This document shows positions 20,377 to 29,593 of a stretch of 64,000 bases of DNA, piece after piece. Source of the stretch: Bifidobacterium subtile (lineage in GTDB: Bacteria > Actinomycetota > Actinomycetes > Actinomycetales > Bifidobacteriaceae); contig NZ_JGZR01000006.1 of NCBI RefSeq assembly GCF_000741775.1, positions 186,001 through 250,000 of the forward strand. Reading direction: 5' to 3'. Under the pieces are notes generated by a model, which made no database searches, was not told the DNA's origin, and saw only the letters and a program-made list of their open reading frames with translations. Numbering within the stretch: the first letter of the stretch is position 1; every line of letters begins with the position of its first letter. Made by a program: the position numbers and the translations under genes.

Positions 20377-20464
20377 GGGCTCGGAAGGATGCGTGTCGTC
20401 CGACCGTAAAGACTCGGCCAGAGCGGCCCGGAGCGTGTCGGATGACACGCATCCTTCCGAGCCC
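20377..20464. repeat. Giant hairpin 2 between grpE and dnaJ
   Basis: Inverted repeat with 27-base arms and one mismatch: 20377-20403 and 20438-20464. The left arm starts GGGCTCGGAAGGATGCGTGT. The 34-base loop again contains a small hairpin (GGCCAGAGCGGCC). It ends 69 bases before the dnaJ start codon. Between the two hairpins a nine-base pair CGCTCTAAG and CTTAGAGCG (near 20247 and 20312) could nest them further. Confidence 0.9.
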
Positions 20465-20532
20465 GGCAACCCCTCTAGCAGTCAAGAACTAAATAAAGCA
20501 TCACATATTGAGCCCAGGAAAGGAGGCACATC

Positions 20533-21525
20533 GTGGCTGAGAACGAATGGCTGAACAAGGACTTCTACAAGGTCCTCGGTGTCTCCAAAGACGCCAGCGC
20601 AGCCGATGTCACCAAGGCGTACCGCAAGCTAGCGCGTCAGTATCATCCCGATCTGAACAAGTCCAAGGAGGCCGAGGAGAAGTTCAAGGATATCTCCGAG
20701 GCGTATGACGTGCTCAACAACAAGGAGCAGCGCCAGAAGTACGATGCGATTCGACAGTTCGGCATGGGCGGCGCACGTTTCGCGGGTGGCTCGGGCCAGG
20801 GCGGCTTCGACGGCGCGGGCTTCTCTGATGTCTTCGGTTCGATGTTCGGCGATGGTGCGGGCGATGGCTCGCGCATCCGCTTCTCGACGGCGGGCGGTCA
20901 GCCCGGCATGGATGACATTTTCTCCATGTTTGGCGGCGGCATGCCGGGTCAGGGCACACGGAGTCATACGACGTATCGCGAGCCGCAGCGCCCGCAGCGG
21001 GGCGAGGATCGCAAATCGAAGATCACGCTGACCTTCCGGCAGGCGGTCAAGGGCGCGACGGTGTCGCTGAGCGTGGATGGCGGCAAGTTCAAGACGCATA
21101 TTCCCGCCGGGGTCAAGGACGGGCAGAAGATTCGGCTCGCGGGCAAGGGCAAGCCGGGCGTCAACGGCGGCAAGAATGGCGATATGTTCCTGGAGCTCAC
21201 CGTCCGGGAGGATCCGAAGTTCTCGCTGCGCGGGCACGATATCGTCATGCCGCTGCCGGTCAGCGTCGGGCAGGCCGTGGCCGGCGCGAAGATCGAGGCG
21301 AAGGATATCGACGGCGAGACCGTGACGTTCAAAGTTCCTGCCGGGTCGTCCAGCGGCAGTGAAGTTCGCATCTCCGGCAAGGGCGTGCCCGGGCGCGGCG
21401 GCGATTTGGTGGGCCGCATCGAGATTCGCGTGCCGTCCAAGCCTGGTATGGCGCTTAAGCGCAAGGCCAAGGAGTTCGACGAGGAGTCCGGCGATTTCCT
21501 TGATGAACTGGCGCAGGAGCGCTGA
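20533..21525 (+). CDS. dnaJ: Co-chaperone DnaJ, type without zinc fingers
   Basis: A 330-residue protein from GTG 20533 after AGGAGG. The J domain occupies residues 10 to about 72 with HPD at 38-40, followed by a Gly/Phe-rich region of about 75 residues and two beta-sandwich substrate domains ([48 protein letters not shown]). No CXXCXGXG motifs occur, so it belongs to the type lacking the cysteine-rich domain, as found in the second actinobacterial DnaJ class. It delivers substrates to DnaK and stimulates its ATPase. hspR starts five bases downstream. Confidence 0.95.
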   Translation: MAENEWLNKDFYKVLGVSKDASAADVTKAYRKLARQYHPDLNKSKEAEEKFKDISEAYDVLNNKEQRQKYDAIRQFGMGGARFAGGSGQGGFDGAGFSDVFGSMFGDGAGDGSRIRFSTAGGQPGMDDIFSMFGGGMPGQGTRSHTTYREPQRPQRGEDRKSKITLTFRQAVKGATVSLSVDGGKFKTHIPAGVKDGQKIRLAGKGKPGVNGGKNGDMFLELTVREDPKFSLRGHDIVMPLPVSVGQAVAGAKIEAKDIDGETVTFKVPAGSSSGSEVRISGKGVPGRGGDLVGRIEIRVPSKPGMALKRKAKEFDEESGDFLDELAQER

Positions 21526-21530
21526 TTGCC

Positions 21531-22103
21531 ATGGCACGGTTGGATCGCGAGGCGCGGGCGCTCTATGAGATGTGCGCGCTCGCGCTGGTCGAGTCCCGCG
21601 CGAATCTCGACGGGGCGGATGAGGTCGGTTTCGACATCGATCTGCCGATTTTCAGCGTCGGGCGCACCGCCGAACTGGCGAACATCCACCCGCAGACCTT
21701 GCGGCAGTACGACCGGCTGGGGCTTATCGAGCCGCAGCGGACCGGCGGCGGGGCGCGGCGCTATTCGCTGCGCGACATCGACCGGCTCGTGCAGGCGCAG
21801 CGGCTGAGTCAGGAGGAAAGCGTCAATCTTGCGGGCATCGCGCGCATTCTCGATCTGCAGGAAGAGAACCGGCAGCTGCGCCGCGAGATCAAACGGCTGA
21901 GCAGACCCAACGGTTCGAGCATTTTCGCGGCCGACGCGGATGGCGACATCATCGAAGTGCAGCGCTCGAATCAGGCCCGGCTATGGCGGCACGAGATTCA
22001 GGTGCATCGCCGCGAGCTGACATCCGGTCGCTCCGGCGGCGATATGCCGCAATACCCAGAGGACGAGAAGTCCGTGGTGCTGTGGAGTGAGTACCTCGAC
22101 TAA
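21531..22103 (+). CDS. hspR: Heat shock repressor HspR (MerR family)
   Basis: A 190-residue protein beginning five bases after dnaJ. A MerR-type winged helix runs from about residue 40 to 105: IFSVGRTAELANIHPQTLRQYDRLGLI...GGARRYSLRDIDRL, then a coiled segment LDLQEENRQLRREIKRL. The N-terminal extension of about 38 residues is longer than in many HspRs. Together with DnaK as co-repressor it should bind the two HAIR sites before dnaK, closing the feedback loop. It is the last gene of the operon; a strong hairpin at 22194-22234 could end transcription. Confidence 0.95.
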   Translation: MARLDREARALYEMCALALVESRANLDGADEVGFDIDLPIFSVGRTAELANIHPQTLRQYDRLGLIEPQRTGGGARRYSLRDIDRLVQAQRLSQEESVNLAGIARILDLQEENRQLRREIKRLSRPNGSSIFAADADGDIIEVQRSNQARLWRHEIQVHRRELTSGRSGGDMPQYPEDEKSVVLWSEYLD

Positions 22104-22190
22104 GTGGCTCGTGGTTGCTTGAGGGGCGAAGCGTCTGCATACCCACGACCGGCATGAAACCCAGCGAACGCGCATAAGCCCGGGACCCTA

Positions 22191-22301
22191 CGTCACAAGG
22201 CCCGCACTATCACAACGGTAGTGCGGGCCTTGTGATGTTTCATGCCGGTTATACGCCACATCCCCCGCAGTGGCCTGGTGATAGTGCGGGAATTGTGACG
22301 T
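22191..22301. repeat. Four-copy inverted element, family A, copy 1
   Basis: Four copies of a unit close to TAGTGCGGGAATTGTGACG in the order minus, plus, minus, plus: 22191-22212, 22217-22240, 22253-22274, 22280-22301. The first two form a hairpin with perfect 16-base arms (22194-22209 and 22219-22234). Related copies occur at 44164-44211 and 60505-60746. It follows hspR and could also act as its terminator. Confidence 0.85.
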
Positions 22302-22331
22302 TTCGGCATTTCGGTGCGGGCTTGCGTCGCG

Positions 22332-22436
22332 TTTTGTACGGTATCCGACCCCTACCGTGCAAAACGTAACGTTCAATGGCAGTTTTGCGTAGCTTTTTAT
22401 ACGGTAGGGTTGCGTTAGCGCATAAAATGCAACGTT
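22332..22436. repeat. Four-copy inverted element, family B, copy 1
   Basis: Four copies of TTTTGTACGGTA or close variants, alternating plus, minus, plus, minus: 22332-22343, 22353-22364, 22395-22406, 22416-22427. Both minus copies are followed by AACGTT three bases later, and both plus copies are preceded by TTGCGT, so a whole hairpin was duplicated in tandem (period 63). The same A-then-B order recurs at 44164-44319. Confidence 0.85.
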
Positions 22437-22577
22437 GATGAGCTTTTCCGGCCCATATGCGCCTCCGCCTGCTCCCTTGTCGGCCTGTTTTGTTGTCATG
22501 GGAAGGCAAGGCAACTTGGCGCGATTCGATGCGCCGCAGGCAGGTGCAGACGCAGGCGATGGAAGGCGGGATTCGGC

Positions 22578-23270
22578 ATGACGCTACTCAAGGCGGTCCT
22601 TTGGGATATGGATGGCACGCTTATCGACTCGGAGCCGGTCTGGCACGAGTCCGAGATGCAGCTCGCCCGCGAGCATGGCGGGCAATGGAACGAAGACCTC
22701 GCCTGGGGCGATTCCGGCAAGCCGGTGCAAGTGGTGGCGCAGCATCTGGTTGACATGGGCACGCAGCTTACTGTGGACGAGATAGCAAACGGCATGGTCG
22801 ACTATGTATTCCAGCATGAAAAAGAGCATATGCCGTGGATTGAGGGCGTCGAGGATGTGCTCAGACGGTTGGCCGAGGCGGGCATACCCTCGGTGCTGGT
22901 TACTGCCTCGCCGCGCAAAATGGCGCAGAACGTGGTCGATCATGCCCCCGAAGGGGCGTTCGTGGGATTCGTGTGCGGCTCGGACGATCTGCCGAAGAAG
23001 CCCGACCCGGCACCGTACTTGGCCGCAGGGCGGCTGGTAGGCGTGGAACCGCAGGATATGGCCAGTTGCATCGCGATCGAGGATTCCATCTCTGGCCTCA
23101 CCTCGGCCGCTGCTTCTGGGGCTACGACGCTGGCACAGGTCGGGTTCAATGGCACGGATGTGTCCGAAGGCCCACAGTTCGCTTCGATCAGCGGGTATGA
23201 GGGGCTGGGCGTGGCCGAATTGGAGCAGTATGTGCGGCTGCGGTTGAATGAACTTGACGCTGAGCGGTAA
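22578..23270 (+). CDS. HAD-superfamily phosphatase
   Basis: A 230-residue protein. HAD motif I is WDMDGTLIDSEP, with the nucleophile and acid Asp pair; motif II is LVTASPRKM; the lysine of motif III is in KKPDPAPY; motif IV is AIEDSISGLTSA. The cap domain between motifs I and II is of the small helical type seen in beta-phosphoglucomutase-like phosphatases. It should dephosphorylate a small phosphorylated metabolite in the cytoplasm; the substrate is not evident. It stands alone behind elements A and B. The stop codon lies inside the first unit of a 14-base tandem array. Confidence 0.9.
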   Translation: MTLLKAVLWDMDGTLIDSEPVWHESEMQLAREHGGQWNEDLAWGDSGKPVQVVAQHLVDMGTQLTVDEIANGMVDYVFQHEKEHMPWIEGVEDVLRRLAEAGIPSVLVTASPRKMAQNVVDHAPEGAFVGFVCGSDDLPKKPDPAPYLAAGRLVGVEPQDMASCIAIEDSISGLTSAAASGATTLAQVGFNGTDVSEGPQFASISGYEGLGVAELEQYVRLRLNELDAER

Positions 23271-23358
23271 CGATTGAGCGGTAACAATCGAGCATGAATG
23301 ACTGGGCGTTAACGATTGAGCATGACCGATTGAGCGGTAACAATCGAGCGCGCACGTA
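23261..23358 (+). repeat. Tandem array of a 14-base unit
   Basis: Seven head-to-tail units of 14 bases modelled on TGAGCGGTAACAAT: 23261, 23275, 23289, 23303, 23317, 23331 and 23345. Units 1, 2, 4 and 6 are nearly identical; the others are diverged. As a result 22 bases at 23272-23293 recur exactly at 23328-23349. The array begins inside the last codons of the HAD gene. Units also contain CGATTG...CAATCG dyads. Confidence 0.8.
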
Positions 23359-23711
23359 ACTGAGTGCGTTCGTGACCGATTTTGGTTCGTGACCAAGTCG
23401 ATTGGCGGCTGAGTATCTTAGCAACTGGGCGTCGACAGTCGGGCGCTTGGCGCTGCACGGTTGCAGATCGTCATAGGCAGTATCGGCAATATAAGCAGCG
23501 CGCATATGGGCGAGTCCGAGCTAGGGGAACGCGTGAGCTGGTATGCCCGCGTCGAAGCGGCAAGCATGCAACTATACTGTGATGCAGTTATGGCGAGGCG
23601 CTGCGGCATCGGCCATACGACGGGTTTCGGCTCGCTGGCTGTTTTTCAGCCGGTAGGGCGGAGCGTGCGTCGTGGCATGCTGCAGCGGGCTGTGGCAGGA
23701 AGGAGTCAACG
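23359..23711. other. Gap before the transhydrogenase genes
   Basis: About 350 bases with no gene I can support on either strand. The pntA promoter is expected here; a clear AAGGAG lies just before the start codon. I see no operator or RNA gene. Confidence 0.5.
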
Positions 23712-25310
23712 ATGATGATAGGAATACCGAAGGAGACGCTCGCGGGCGAGCGGCTGGTGGCGGCCACGCCCAAAACCGTCACGCAATTGCGTGCGCTGGG
23801 CTATGAGGTCGCGGTGGAACGAGGCGCGGGGGCCGAGGCGTCGTACAGCGACAAGGCATACAGCGACGCTGGGGCGTCCATCGTCGACGCCGCTGCGGCA
23901 TGGGACTGCGGCATCGTGACCACGGTGAACGCGCCGAGCGAGCAGCAGGTCGCGCAAATGAACAACGCCGCCATGCTGATTTCCCGGCTGGCACCGCATA
24001 CCAACAACGAGCTGCTGGATGCGCTCGCCAAACGCGGCGTGACCGCGCTCGCGCTGGATGCGGTTCCGCGCATCTCCCGTGCGCAATCGATTGACGTGCT
24101 CTCAACCATGTCGAATGTCTCCGGCTATCGCGCGGTAATCGAGGCGGCCGAGGAATTCGGCGGCATGTTCACCGGACAGGTCACCGCAGCGGGCAAAACC
24201 CAGCCGGCCAAGGTCTTCGTGATTGGCGGCGGCGTGGCAGGCCTTGCGGCGATTGGCGCGGCCGTGTCGCTCGGCGCGGAAGTGCGGGCTTTCGACGTGC
24301 GTCCGGAGGCCGGCGAACAGATCGAATCGCTCGGCGCGACTTTCGTGCAGGCGAAAGCCGCCCAGCAGGAGCGCTCGAGCACCGGGTACGCCAAGGCGCT
24401 GAGCGACGAGCAGGAGCGGGCGACGCTGGCGCTCTACGCCGAGGAAGCCGCGAAGGCCGATATCATCATCACGACCGCACTCGTGCGCGGCTCGGCCGTG
24501 CGCACGATCACTAAGGAAGCCGTAGCTGGGATGCGCTCCGGCTCGGTAATCGTCGACGTGGCGGCCACCGGCGGCGGCAACTGCGAGCTGACCGTGCCTG
24601 GCAGCAAAACCGTCAGCGACAACGGCGTGACCATCATCGGCTACACGGATCTTGCCAGTCGCATGCCGCGGCACACCTCGCAGCTCTTCGGCACCAATGT
24701 CGTCAATCTGATGAAACTGCTCACCCCGGCCAAGGATGGCAAGCCGGCGCTTGATCTTGATGACCCGGTGCAGCGCGGCATGACGGTGACCAACGAGAGC
24801 CAGATTCTGTGGCCGCCGCCAGCCGTGGCGGTATCCGCAGCTCCCGCTCCGGCCGCAGCGGGCAGTGCAGCGGCAGGTGCTACAGCCACATCCCTCAGCC
24901 CGGAAGAACTCAAGGAGGAGGCACAGCGCAAGGCCGCCGCGCAGGAGGCCGAACAGGCCGCCAAACGCAAGCGCAATACGGTGCTTATGGCCATCTCCGG
25001 CATTATCCTTGCCGTGGCGCTCGCGTTCACCGATGCCGCGTTCCTCGCGACCTTCTCGATCTTCGTGCTGGCCATATTCGTGGGCTACTATGTGGTCTCC
25101 AACGTCAGCCACTCGCTGCACACGCCGCTGATGTCGCAGACGAACGCGATTTCCGGCATTATCCTCGTCGGCTCGCTGCTGCAGATCGGCTCCGAGAACC
25201 CGGTCGTGACCACGCTGGCCGTGCTGTCCGCCGCCATCGCGTCGATTAACGTCTTCGGCGGATTCCTTGTCACCTATCGCATGCTCAGCATGTTCAGGAA
25301 GGATGCGTGA
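23712..25310 (+). CDS. pntA: NAD(P) transhydrogenase subunit alpha
   Basis: A 532-residue membrane protein starting at ATG 23712 behind AAGGAG; a second ATG follows at once. Residues 1 to about 370 form the NAD(H)-binding domain I, related to alanine dehydrogenase ([33 protein letters not shown]). An Ala-rich, then charged linker follows, and about four membrane helices in the last 110 residues (start [20 protein letters not shown]). This is the one-piece arrangement of Escherichia coli PntA. With PntB it couples proton movement to hydride transfer between NADH and NADP+. pntB overlaps the stop codon. Confidence 0.96.
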   Translation: MMIGIPKETLAGERLVAATPKTVTQLRALGYEVAVERGAGAEASYSDKAYSDAGASIVDAAAAWDCGIVTTVNAPSEQQVAQMNNAAMLISRLAPHTNNELLDALAKRGVTALALDAVPRISRAQSIDVLSTMSNVSGYRAVIEAAEEFGGMFTGQVTAAGKTQPAKVFVIGGGVAGLAAIGAAVSLGAEVRAFDVRPEAGEQIESLGATFVQAKAAQQERSSTGYAKALSDEQERATLALYAEEAAKADIIITTALVRGSAVRTITKEAVAGMRSGSVIVDVAATGGGNCELTVPGSKTVSDNGVTIIGYTDLASRMPRHTSQLFGTNVVNLMKLLTPAKDGKPALDLDDPVQRGMTVTNESQILWPPPAVAVSAAPAPAAAGSAAAGATATSLSPEELKEEAQRKAAAQEAEQAAKRKRNTVLMAISGIILAVALAFTDAAFLATFSIFVLAIFVGYYVVSNVSHSLHTPLMSQTNAISGIILVGSLLQIGSENPVVTTLAVLSAAIASINVFGGFLVTYRMLSMFRKDA

Positions 25311-26692
25311 GCGCCATGAGCATCACTATCGCTTCGCAGGCCGCGTATCTCGTCGCCGCCGTGCTCTTCATTCTTTCGCTGGCCGGACTTTCCAAGCAGG
25401 AGACCGCCCGACGCGGCAATATCTTGGGCATGATTGGCATGGCCGTGGCGATTATCGCCACCATTGTGCTCGCGCTTGTCGATTCGGCGCGGCCCGTATG
25501 GGTGACCGCGCTGCTCATCGCGCTCGTGTTCATCATCGGCGCTGCTGTCGGCACGTGGCGCGCCCGCACTGTCGAAATGACGCAGATGCCTGAGCTGATC
25601 GCCATGCTGCACAGCTTCGTCGGCGCTGCGGCCGTACTCATCGGCTACAATTCCTTCCTTACCGAGCATGACGTCGCGCATCTGTCCGAGATCTACCTGG
25701 GCGTGCTTATCGGCGCGGTGACCTTCACCGGCTCGATCATCGCCTACCTCAAGCTGGCTGGGCGTATCAAGTCCAAGCCGCTCGCGCTGCCCGGGCGCAA
25801 TGCCATCAACGTCGGGCTGCTGGTCGTCATGGCCGCCATGCTCGTATGGTTCCTGATGACCGACTCGATTTGGGCCTTGGCGCTGATGACGGTGCTCGCC
25901 CTGCTGCTCGGTCTGCATTTGGTCGCTTCGATCGGCGGCGGCGATATGCCGGTCGTCATCTCGATGCTCAACTCCTACTCCGGCTGGGCGGCTGCGGCTG
26001 CCGGCTTCATGCTCGACAACAATCTGCTCATCATCACCGGCTCGCTTGTCGGCTCCTCCGGCGCAATCCTGTCGTACCTGATGTGCAAGGCGATGAACCG
26101 CAAGTTCATGGCCGTCATCTTCGGCGGATTCGGCGACGCTCCTAAGGCCGCTGCGGCGAAAGTCGAAGGCGAATACCACGAGGTGCAGGCCGCCGAAGTG
26201 GCCGAAGAGCTCAAGGAGGCCCATTCGGTCATCATCGCGCCGGGCTATGGCATGGCCGTAGCCAAAGCGCAGACCGCCGTGGCCACGCTCGTCGAGCGCC
26301 TGCGCGCGCAGGGCGTCGAGGTGCGCTTCGCCGTTCACCCAGTGGCGGGCCGCCTGCCGGGGCATATGAACGTGCTGCTCGCCGAAGCGAAGGTGCCGTA
26401 CGACATCGTCCTGGAAATGGACGAGATCAACGGCGACTTCCCCAGCACCGACGTGGTGCTCGTCATCGGCGCCAACGACACCGTCAATCCCTCGGCCGCC
26501 GAAGACCCCAATTCCCCGATCGCCGGCATGCCCGTGCTCGAAGTGTGGAAGGCGAAGCATGTCGTCGTGCTCAAGCGCTCGATGGCGACCGGCTATGCCG
26601 GCGTGCAGAACCCGCTGTTCTTCCGCGACAACACCTCAATGCTCTTCGGCGACGCCAAAGCCAGCGTGGAAGCAGTGCTCGGAGCGCTGTGA
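25307..26692 (+). CDS. pntB: NAD(P) transhydrogenase subunit beta
   Basis: A 461-residue protein; the GTG at 25307 overlaps the pntA stop by four bases and has AAGGA upstream. An ATG at 25316 is the alternative. The N-terminal half has eight or more hydrophobic helices (domain II, the proton channel). The C-terminal domain III binds NADP(H): [47 protein letters not shown] and the closing [16 protein letters not shown]. The size matches the Escherichia coli subunit. It supplies NADPH or balances the pyridine nucleotide pools. Confidence 0.96.
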   Translation: MSAMSITIASQAAYLVAAVLFILSLAGLSKQETARRGNILGMIGMAVAIIATIVLALVDSARPVWVTALLIALVFIIGAAVGTWRARTVEMTQMPELIAMLHSFVGAAAVLIGYNSFLTEHDVAHLSEIYLGVLIGAVTFTGSIIAYLKLAGRIKSKPLALPGRNAINVGLLVVMAAMLVWFLMTDSIWALALMTVLALLLGLHLVASIGGGDMPVVISMLNSYSGWAAAAAGFMLDNNLLIITGSLVGSSGAILSYLMCKAMNRKFMAVIFGGFGDAPKAAAAKVEGEYHEVQAAEVAEELKEAHSVIIAPGYGMAVAKAQTAVATLVERLRAQGVEVRFAVHPVAGRLPGHMNVLLAEAKVPYDIVLEMDEINGDFPSTDVVLVIGANDTVNPSAAEDPNSPIAGMPVLEVWKAKHVVVLKRSMATGYAGVQNPLFFRDNTSMLFGDAKASVEAVLGAL

Positions 26693-26778
26693 GGCGTTGC
26701 CGAGCCGTTGCGAGTCATGTGAGTCGGCTTGGCTGAGCTCTTCCAAGGGGAATTGCAATAAGGCGTGGCGTACGAATG

Positions 26779-27579
26779 CTAGCGCCAGACGACGTGGTGC
26801 GGGGCGGCACCGATTGCGAAGTTGCACATCGCGCAGCCGAGGCCGACGTGGGCGAAAAGGCCTTCGGTGGCGCGGGCGCTGACGGTGTTGTCGCTGTGCA
26901 ACTCGATGATGAAAGGCTGCTGACTGAGCGAGGTCGGCGCGAGCATCGCCGCACTCATGCCCTGTGCAAACCATTCGGGCGTTTGCATGATTGCCATGCC
27001 TTCGGGCAACGCGCATAGCTGCTCCATCGGCTTGGTATGATGCTTTGCGCCGGGGCGTGCGGGGTGACCGAAGGCCAGCACCCAAATCATATGCTCGCTA
27101 TCGCCCAGGCTCCACCAGCCTTCTTTCGCGTTGTCGAGCACCGCCCATGAGGTTCCTAGGCCGAGCTGGACGATGCGCAGGGAGAGCAGTTCGCCGTAGT
27201 AACCGACCTTGGTTTGCAGGGCGATTTCATCCGCGTTGGTCGTCGTTTGACTGCCGTGAGTTTGGTTGCCGCTCTTAGCGGAAGCCATATTCGCAGACGC
27301 GCTTAGATTAGGGATGCCGCTGCCTGCTCCGATCAGGGCGATGGCATTATGGACTCCGTGGAATCTGCCGTAATGGGTCGGGTAGCCGCAGAATGCATCA
27401 TCCAGCCCGCTGATCAGCTGGATATGCAGGCCCGATGCCGCATTGCAGGCCGTGATTGCTTCGTGCAGCGCCGCCAGCGCTTCGTCGGCCACCGGCTCGT
27501 CGGTATACATACGCACGGAATGGCGCTCGGCTATCGCGCCGCGCAAGTCGCCTCTATCGCCAAAATCGCACAGCGCCAT
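26779..27579 (-). CDS. Nitroreductase-family protein
   Basis: A 266-residue protein from the ATG ending at 27579, which has GGGAGG four bases upstream; a further ATG at 27594 lacks such a site. The start AIAERHSVRMYTDEPV is the classical FMN-binding opening of the family, and LLSLRIVQLGLGTSWAVL, VLAFGHPA and the C-terminal half fit too. The closing third (GLFAHVGLGCAMCNFAIGAAPHHVVW) holds Cys residues not typical of simple nitroreductases. It should be an NAD(P)H-dependent flavoenzyme of unknown substrate. It follows tgt and element C1 on the same strand and converges with pntB. Confidence 0.8.
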   Translation of the reverse strand: MALCDFGDRGDLRGAIAERHSVRMYTDEPVADEALAALHEAITACNAASGLHIQLISGLDDAFCGYPTHYGRFHGVHNAIALIGAGSGIPNLSASANMASAKSGNQTHGSQTTTNADEIALQTKVGYYGELLSLRIVQLGLGTSWAVLDNAKEGWWSLGDSEHMIWVLAFGHPARPGAKHHTKPMEQLCALPEGMAIMQTPEWFAQGMSAAMLAPTSLSQQPFIIELHSDNTVSARATEGLFAHVGLGCAMCNFAIGAAPHHVVWR

Positions 27580-27773
27580 GATTCCCTCCCGCATATGGGT
27601 TATGCCACATCGCTTACGCTTCGATTCTATTCGACCGAGATTGCGCGACGGTTCCTAAGATAAGCCGATGTCATGTGGCTATTCATGAGGTCAGCTGCAC
27701 GAGAGTGCCGCACGGCAGCGGCTGCATGGGCATAGGCACAACGGTGGCTTCGTGTCGGGGCCTGAAAATTCGG

Positions 27774-27981
27774 TATCTGCGTTATGTGAGGCGTTATTTG
27801 GATGCTGCGGAGGTCTATCTGCGTTGTGTGAGGCGTTAATTCCTTGGCACCCCGAGTATCGCTGGCTGAAAACGGCGGTTCTGGGCCGTCTGATACTCGA
27901 CGCTCTGCGAAATAGCGCCTCACATAACGTAGATAGACCTCCGTGGGGCCCGATTAACGCCTCACATAACGCAGATAGACC
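27774..27981. repeat. Inverted element, family C, copy 1
   Basis: Four copies around TCTGCGTTATGTGAGGCGTT: two plus (27774-27799, 27814-27841) and two minus (27913-27939, 27953-27981). The centre holds CGAGTATC (27853-27860) paired with GATACTCG (27892-27899) around a GAAAACGGCGGT core. The whole block can fold into one long cruciform. A second copy lies at 33761-34009. It sits between tgt and the nitroreductase gene, both on the minus strand. Confidence 0.9.
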
Positions 27982-28031
27982 GGCAAAAGAGTGAATCGAG
28001 CTACCGACGCAACGCGCGAAACGCCCTCCGC

Positions 28032-29366
28032 TCACCCCCGGCTGCCGTTGGCGTAGAACCGCGCGAGCGACTCGTCGCGGAATTCGTCGAAGTATCCGCC
28101 GTCAATTGCGGCGCGGATGTCGTCGAGCAGCTTCACGAAGAAACGTTCATTGTGAATCGTGGCCAGGGTGAAGCCGTTCAGCTCATGCGCACGCAGCAGA
28201 TGGTCGATATATGCCCGCGAATAATGCGTGCAGGCGTAGCAGTCGCAGCCCTCTTCGAGCGGTCCGAAGTCGTGTTTGAAGGCGGCGCGTTTGATGTTGT
28301 AGCGGCCGTCGCGCGTGTAGATCGCGCCGTTGCGGCCGGTTCGCGCGGGCGCGACGCAGTCGAAGGTGTCGCCGCCGTTCTCCACGCAGGCGAAGATATC
28401 ATCCACGGCCGCGATGCCGAGCACATGCCGGGGTCGACTTTCCGGCATTTCGTCGCAGATCCATGCGCAGGTGTCGCCGATCACGCGCTTCTCGATGGCC
28501 CCGCCGATGCCGACGCCATCGAAATCAAGCGAGGCGATCTGCTGCGCCGCGTGACGACGTAGATCCTCGTAATTCGCGCCCTGCACCACGCCGTACAGCG
28601 CCTGATAAGGCTTGCCGATGCGCTCTTGCGTCAACCGCTGATGCTCGGCGACGCAGCGCCGCGCCCATCGGAAGGTGCGCTCGACTGAACGCTCCTGATA
28701 GCCGCGCGTGTTCATCAGCGTCGTCAGCTCGTCGAAGGCGAACATGATATCCGCGCCGATCTTATGCTGGATGCCCATGGAAATCTCGGCGCTGAAGCGG
28801 TGCTCGGAGCCGTTGAGCGGCGATTTGAAGGTCACGCCGTCCTCGTCCACGAAGGCCAGCCGCTCTTTGCCTTTGGCAATCACGTCATCCGACTTCATGC
28901 CCTTGACGTCCATCGCGAGCGTCTTCTTGAACCCGGCTCCGAGCGAAAGCACTTGGAACCCGCCGGAATCGGTGAAGGTCGGGCCGTCCCAGTTCATGAA
29001 TCGGCCCAGTCCACCGGCCTCGTCAAGCACGTCTTCGCCGGGGCGTTCGAAAAGATGGAAGGCGTTCGACAGCAGGCATTGCGCCCCCAACTCGCGCATC
29101 TGCTCGGGCAGCACGGCTTTCATGGCGGCCTGTGTGGCCACGGGGACGAAAGCCGGGGTCTTGATGTCGCCGTGCGGCGTATGAATGACTCCGGTGCGGC
29201 CGTACCGGGCCCCGCCGCGCCCCTTGCCGTCGGCCGAATCAGGCAGGCGCGTGGTCGTTTCAAAGCTGAAGGTGTTGCGATCACCGGGCTGATCGGGGTG
29301 CTCGGGCCGCGTTGTACGAGGGTGCTCAAGAAGGCTGGTCATATCGTTCACTGTAGGCGAAGCCAT
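28032..29366 (-). CDS. tgt: tRNA-guanine transglycosylase
   Basis: A protein of 444 residues from the ATG ending at 29366; ATGs at 29399 and 29342 are alternatives and the choice is uncertain. Family features: GVIHTPHGDIKTPAFVPVAT, the active-site Asp in TFTDSGGFQVLSLG, MAFDELT-type region (IMFAFDELTTL), VVQGANYEDLR, GIGGAIEK, the second catalytic Asp region FDCVAPARTGRNG and the zinc site CDCYACTHYSRAY with a distal His. The enzyme swaps guanine-34 for preQ1 or queuine in GUN-anticodon tRNAs. The first 50 residues upstream of the conserved part look unconserved. It is divergent from htrA. Confidence 0.95.
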   Translation of the reverse strand: MASPTVNDMTSLLEHPRTTRPEHPDQPGDRNTFSFETTTRLPDSADGKGRGGARYGRTGVIHTPHGDIKTPAFVPVATQAAMKAVLPEQMRELGAQCLLSNAFHLFERPGEDVLDEAGGLGRFMNWDGPTFTDSGGFQVLSLGAGFKKTLAMDVKGMKSDDVIAKGKERLAFVDEDGVTFKSPLNGSEHRFSAEISMGIQHKIGADIMFAFDELTTLMNTRGYQERSVERTFRWARRCVAEHQRLTQERIGKPYQALYGVVQGANYEDLRRHAAQQIASLDFDGVGIGGAIEKRVIGDTCAWICDEMPESRPRHVLGIAAVDDIFACVENGGDTFDCVAPARTGRNGAIYTRDGRYNIKRAAFKHDFGPLEEGCDCYACTHYSRAYIDHLLRAHELNGFTLATIHNERFFVKLLDDIRAAIDGGYFDEFRDESLARFYANGSRG

Positions 29367-29593
29367 GCCGCAGCGCCCCTGCCGATACGAGTCCGGCATG
29401 GTTTCGGACTCAACTGCAAGAGAACGAGGGATGGATGTGGCCGTTTTTGGGAACATGTCGGGGATTGGTGCATTTCTTCCAACAAACATTCAGGGAACGC
29501 CCAGAGCAGCTATCTTTACTCTTATGTAGCGATGAACAGCGGCAGCATGGTCGAAAGACCATCGGATGTCGCTACCAATTCAAAGGAGCAGTT

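Noticed and set aside
23261..23358. A CRISPR array
   Set aside because: The units are only 14 bases, directly adjacent and without unique spacers, and no cas genes are in the window.
27774..27981. Invertible promoter or shufflon explanation for the inverted elements
   Set aside because: No serine or tyrosine recombinase gene is in the window, and the alternating units would give many products rather than one clean inversion. It cannot be excluded genome-wide.
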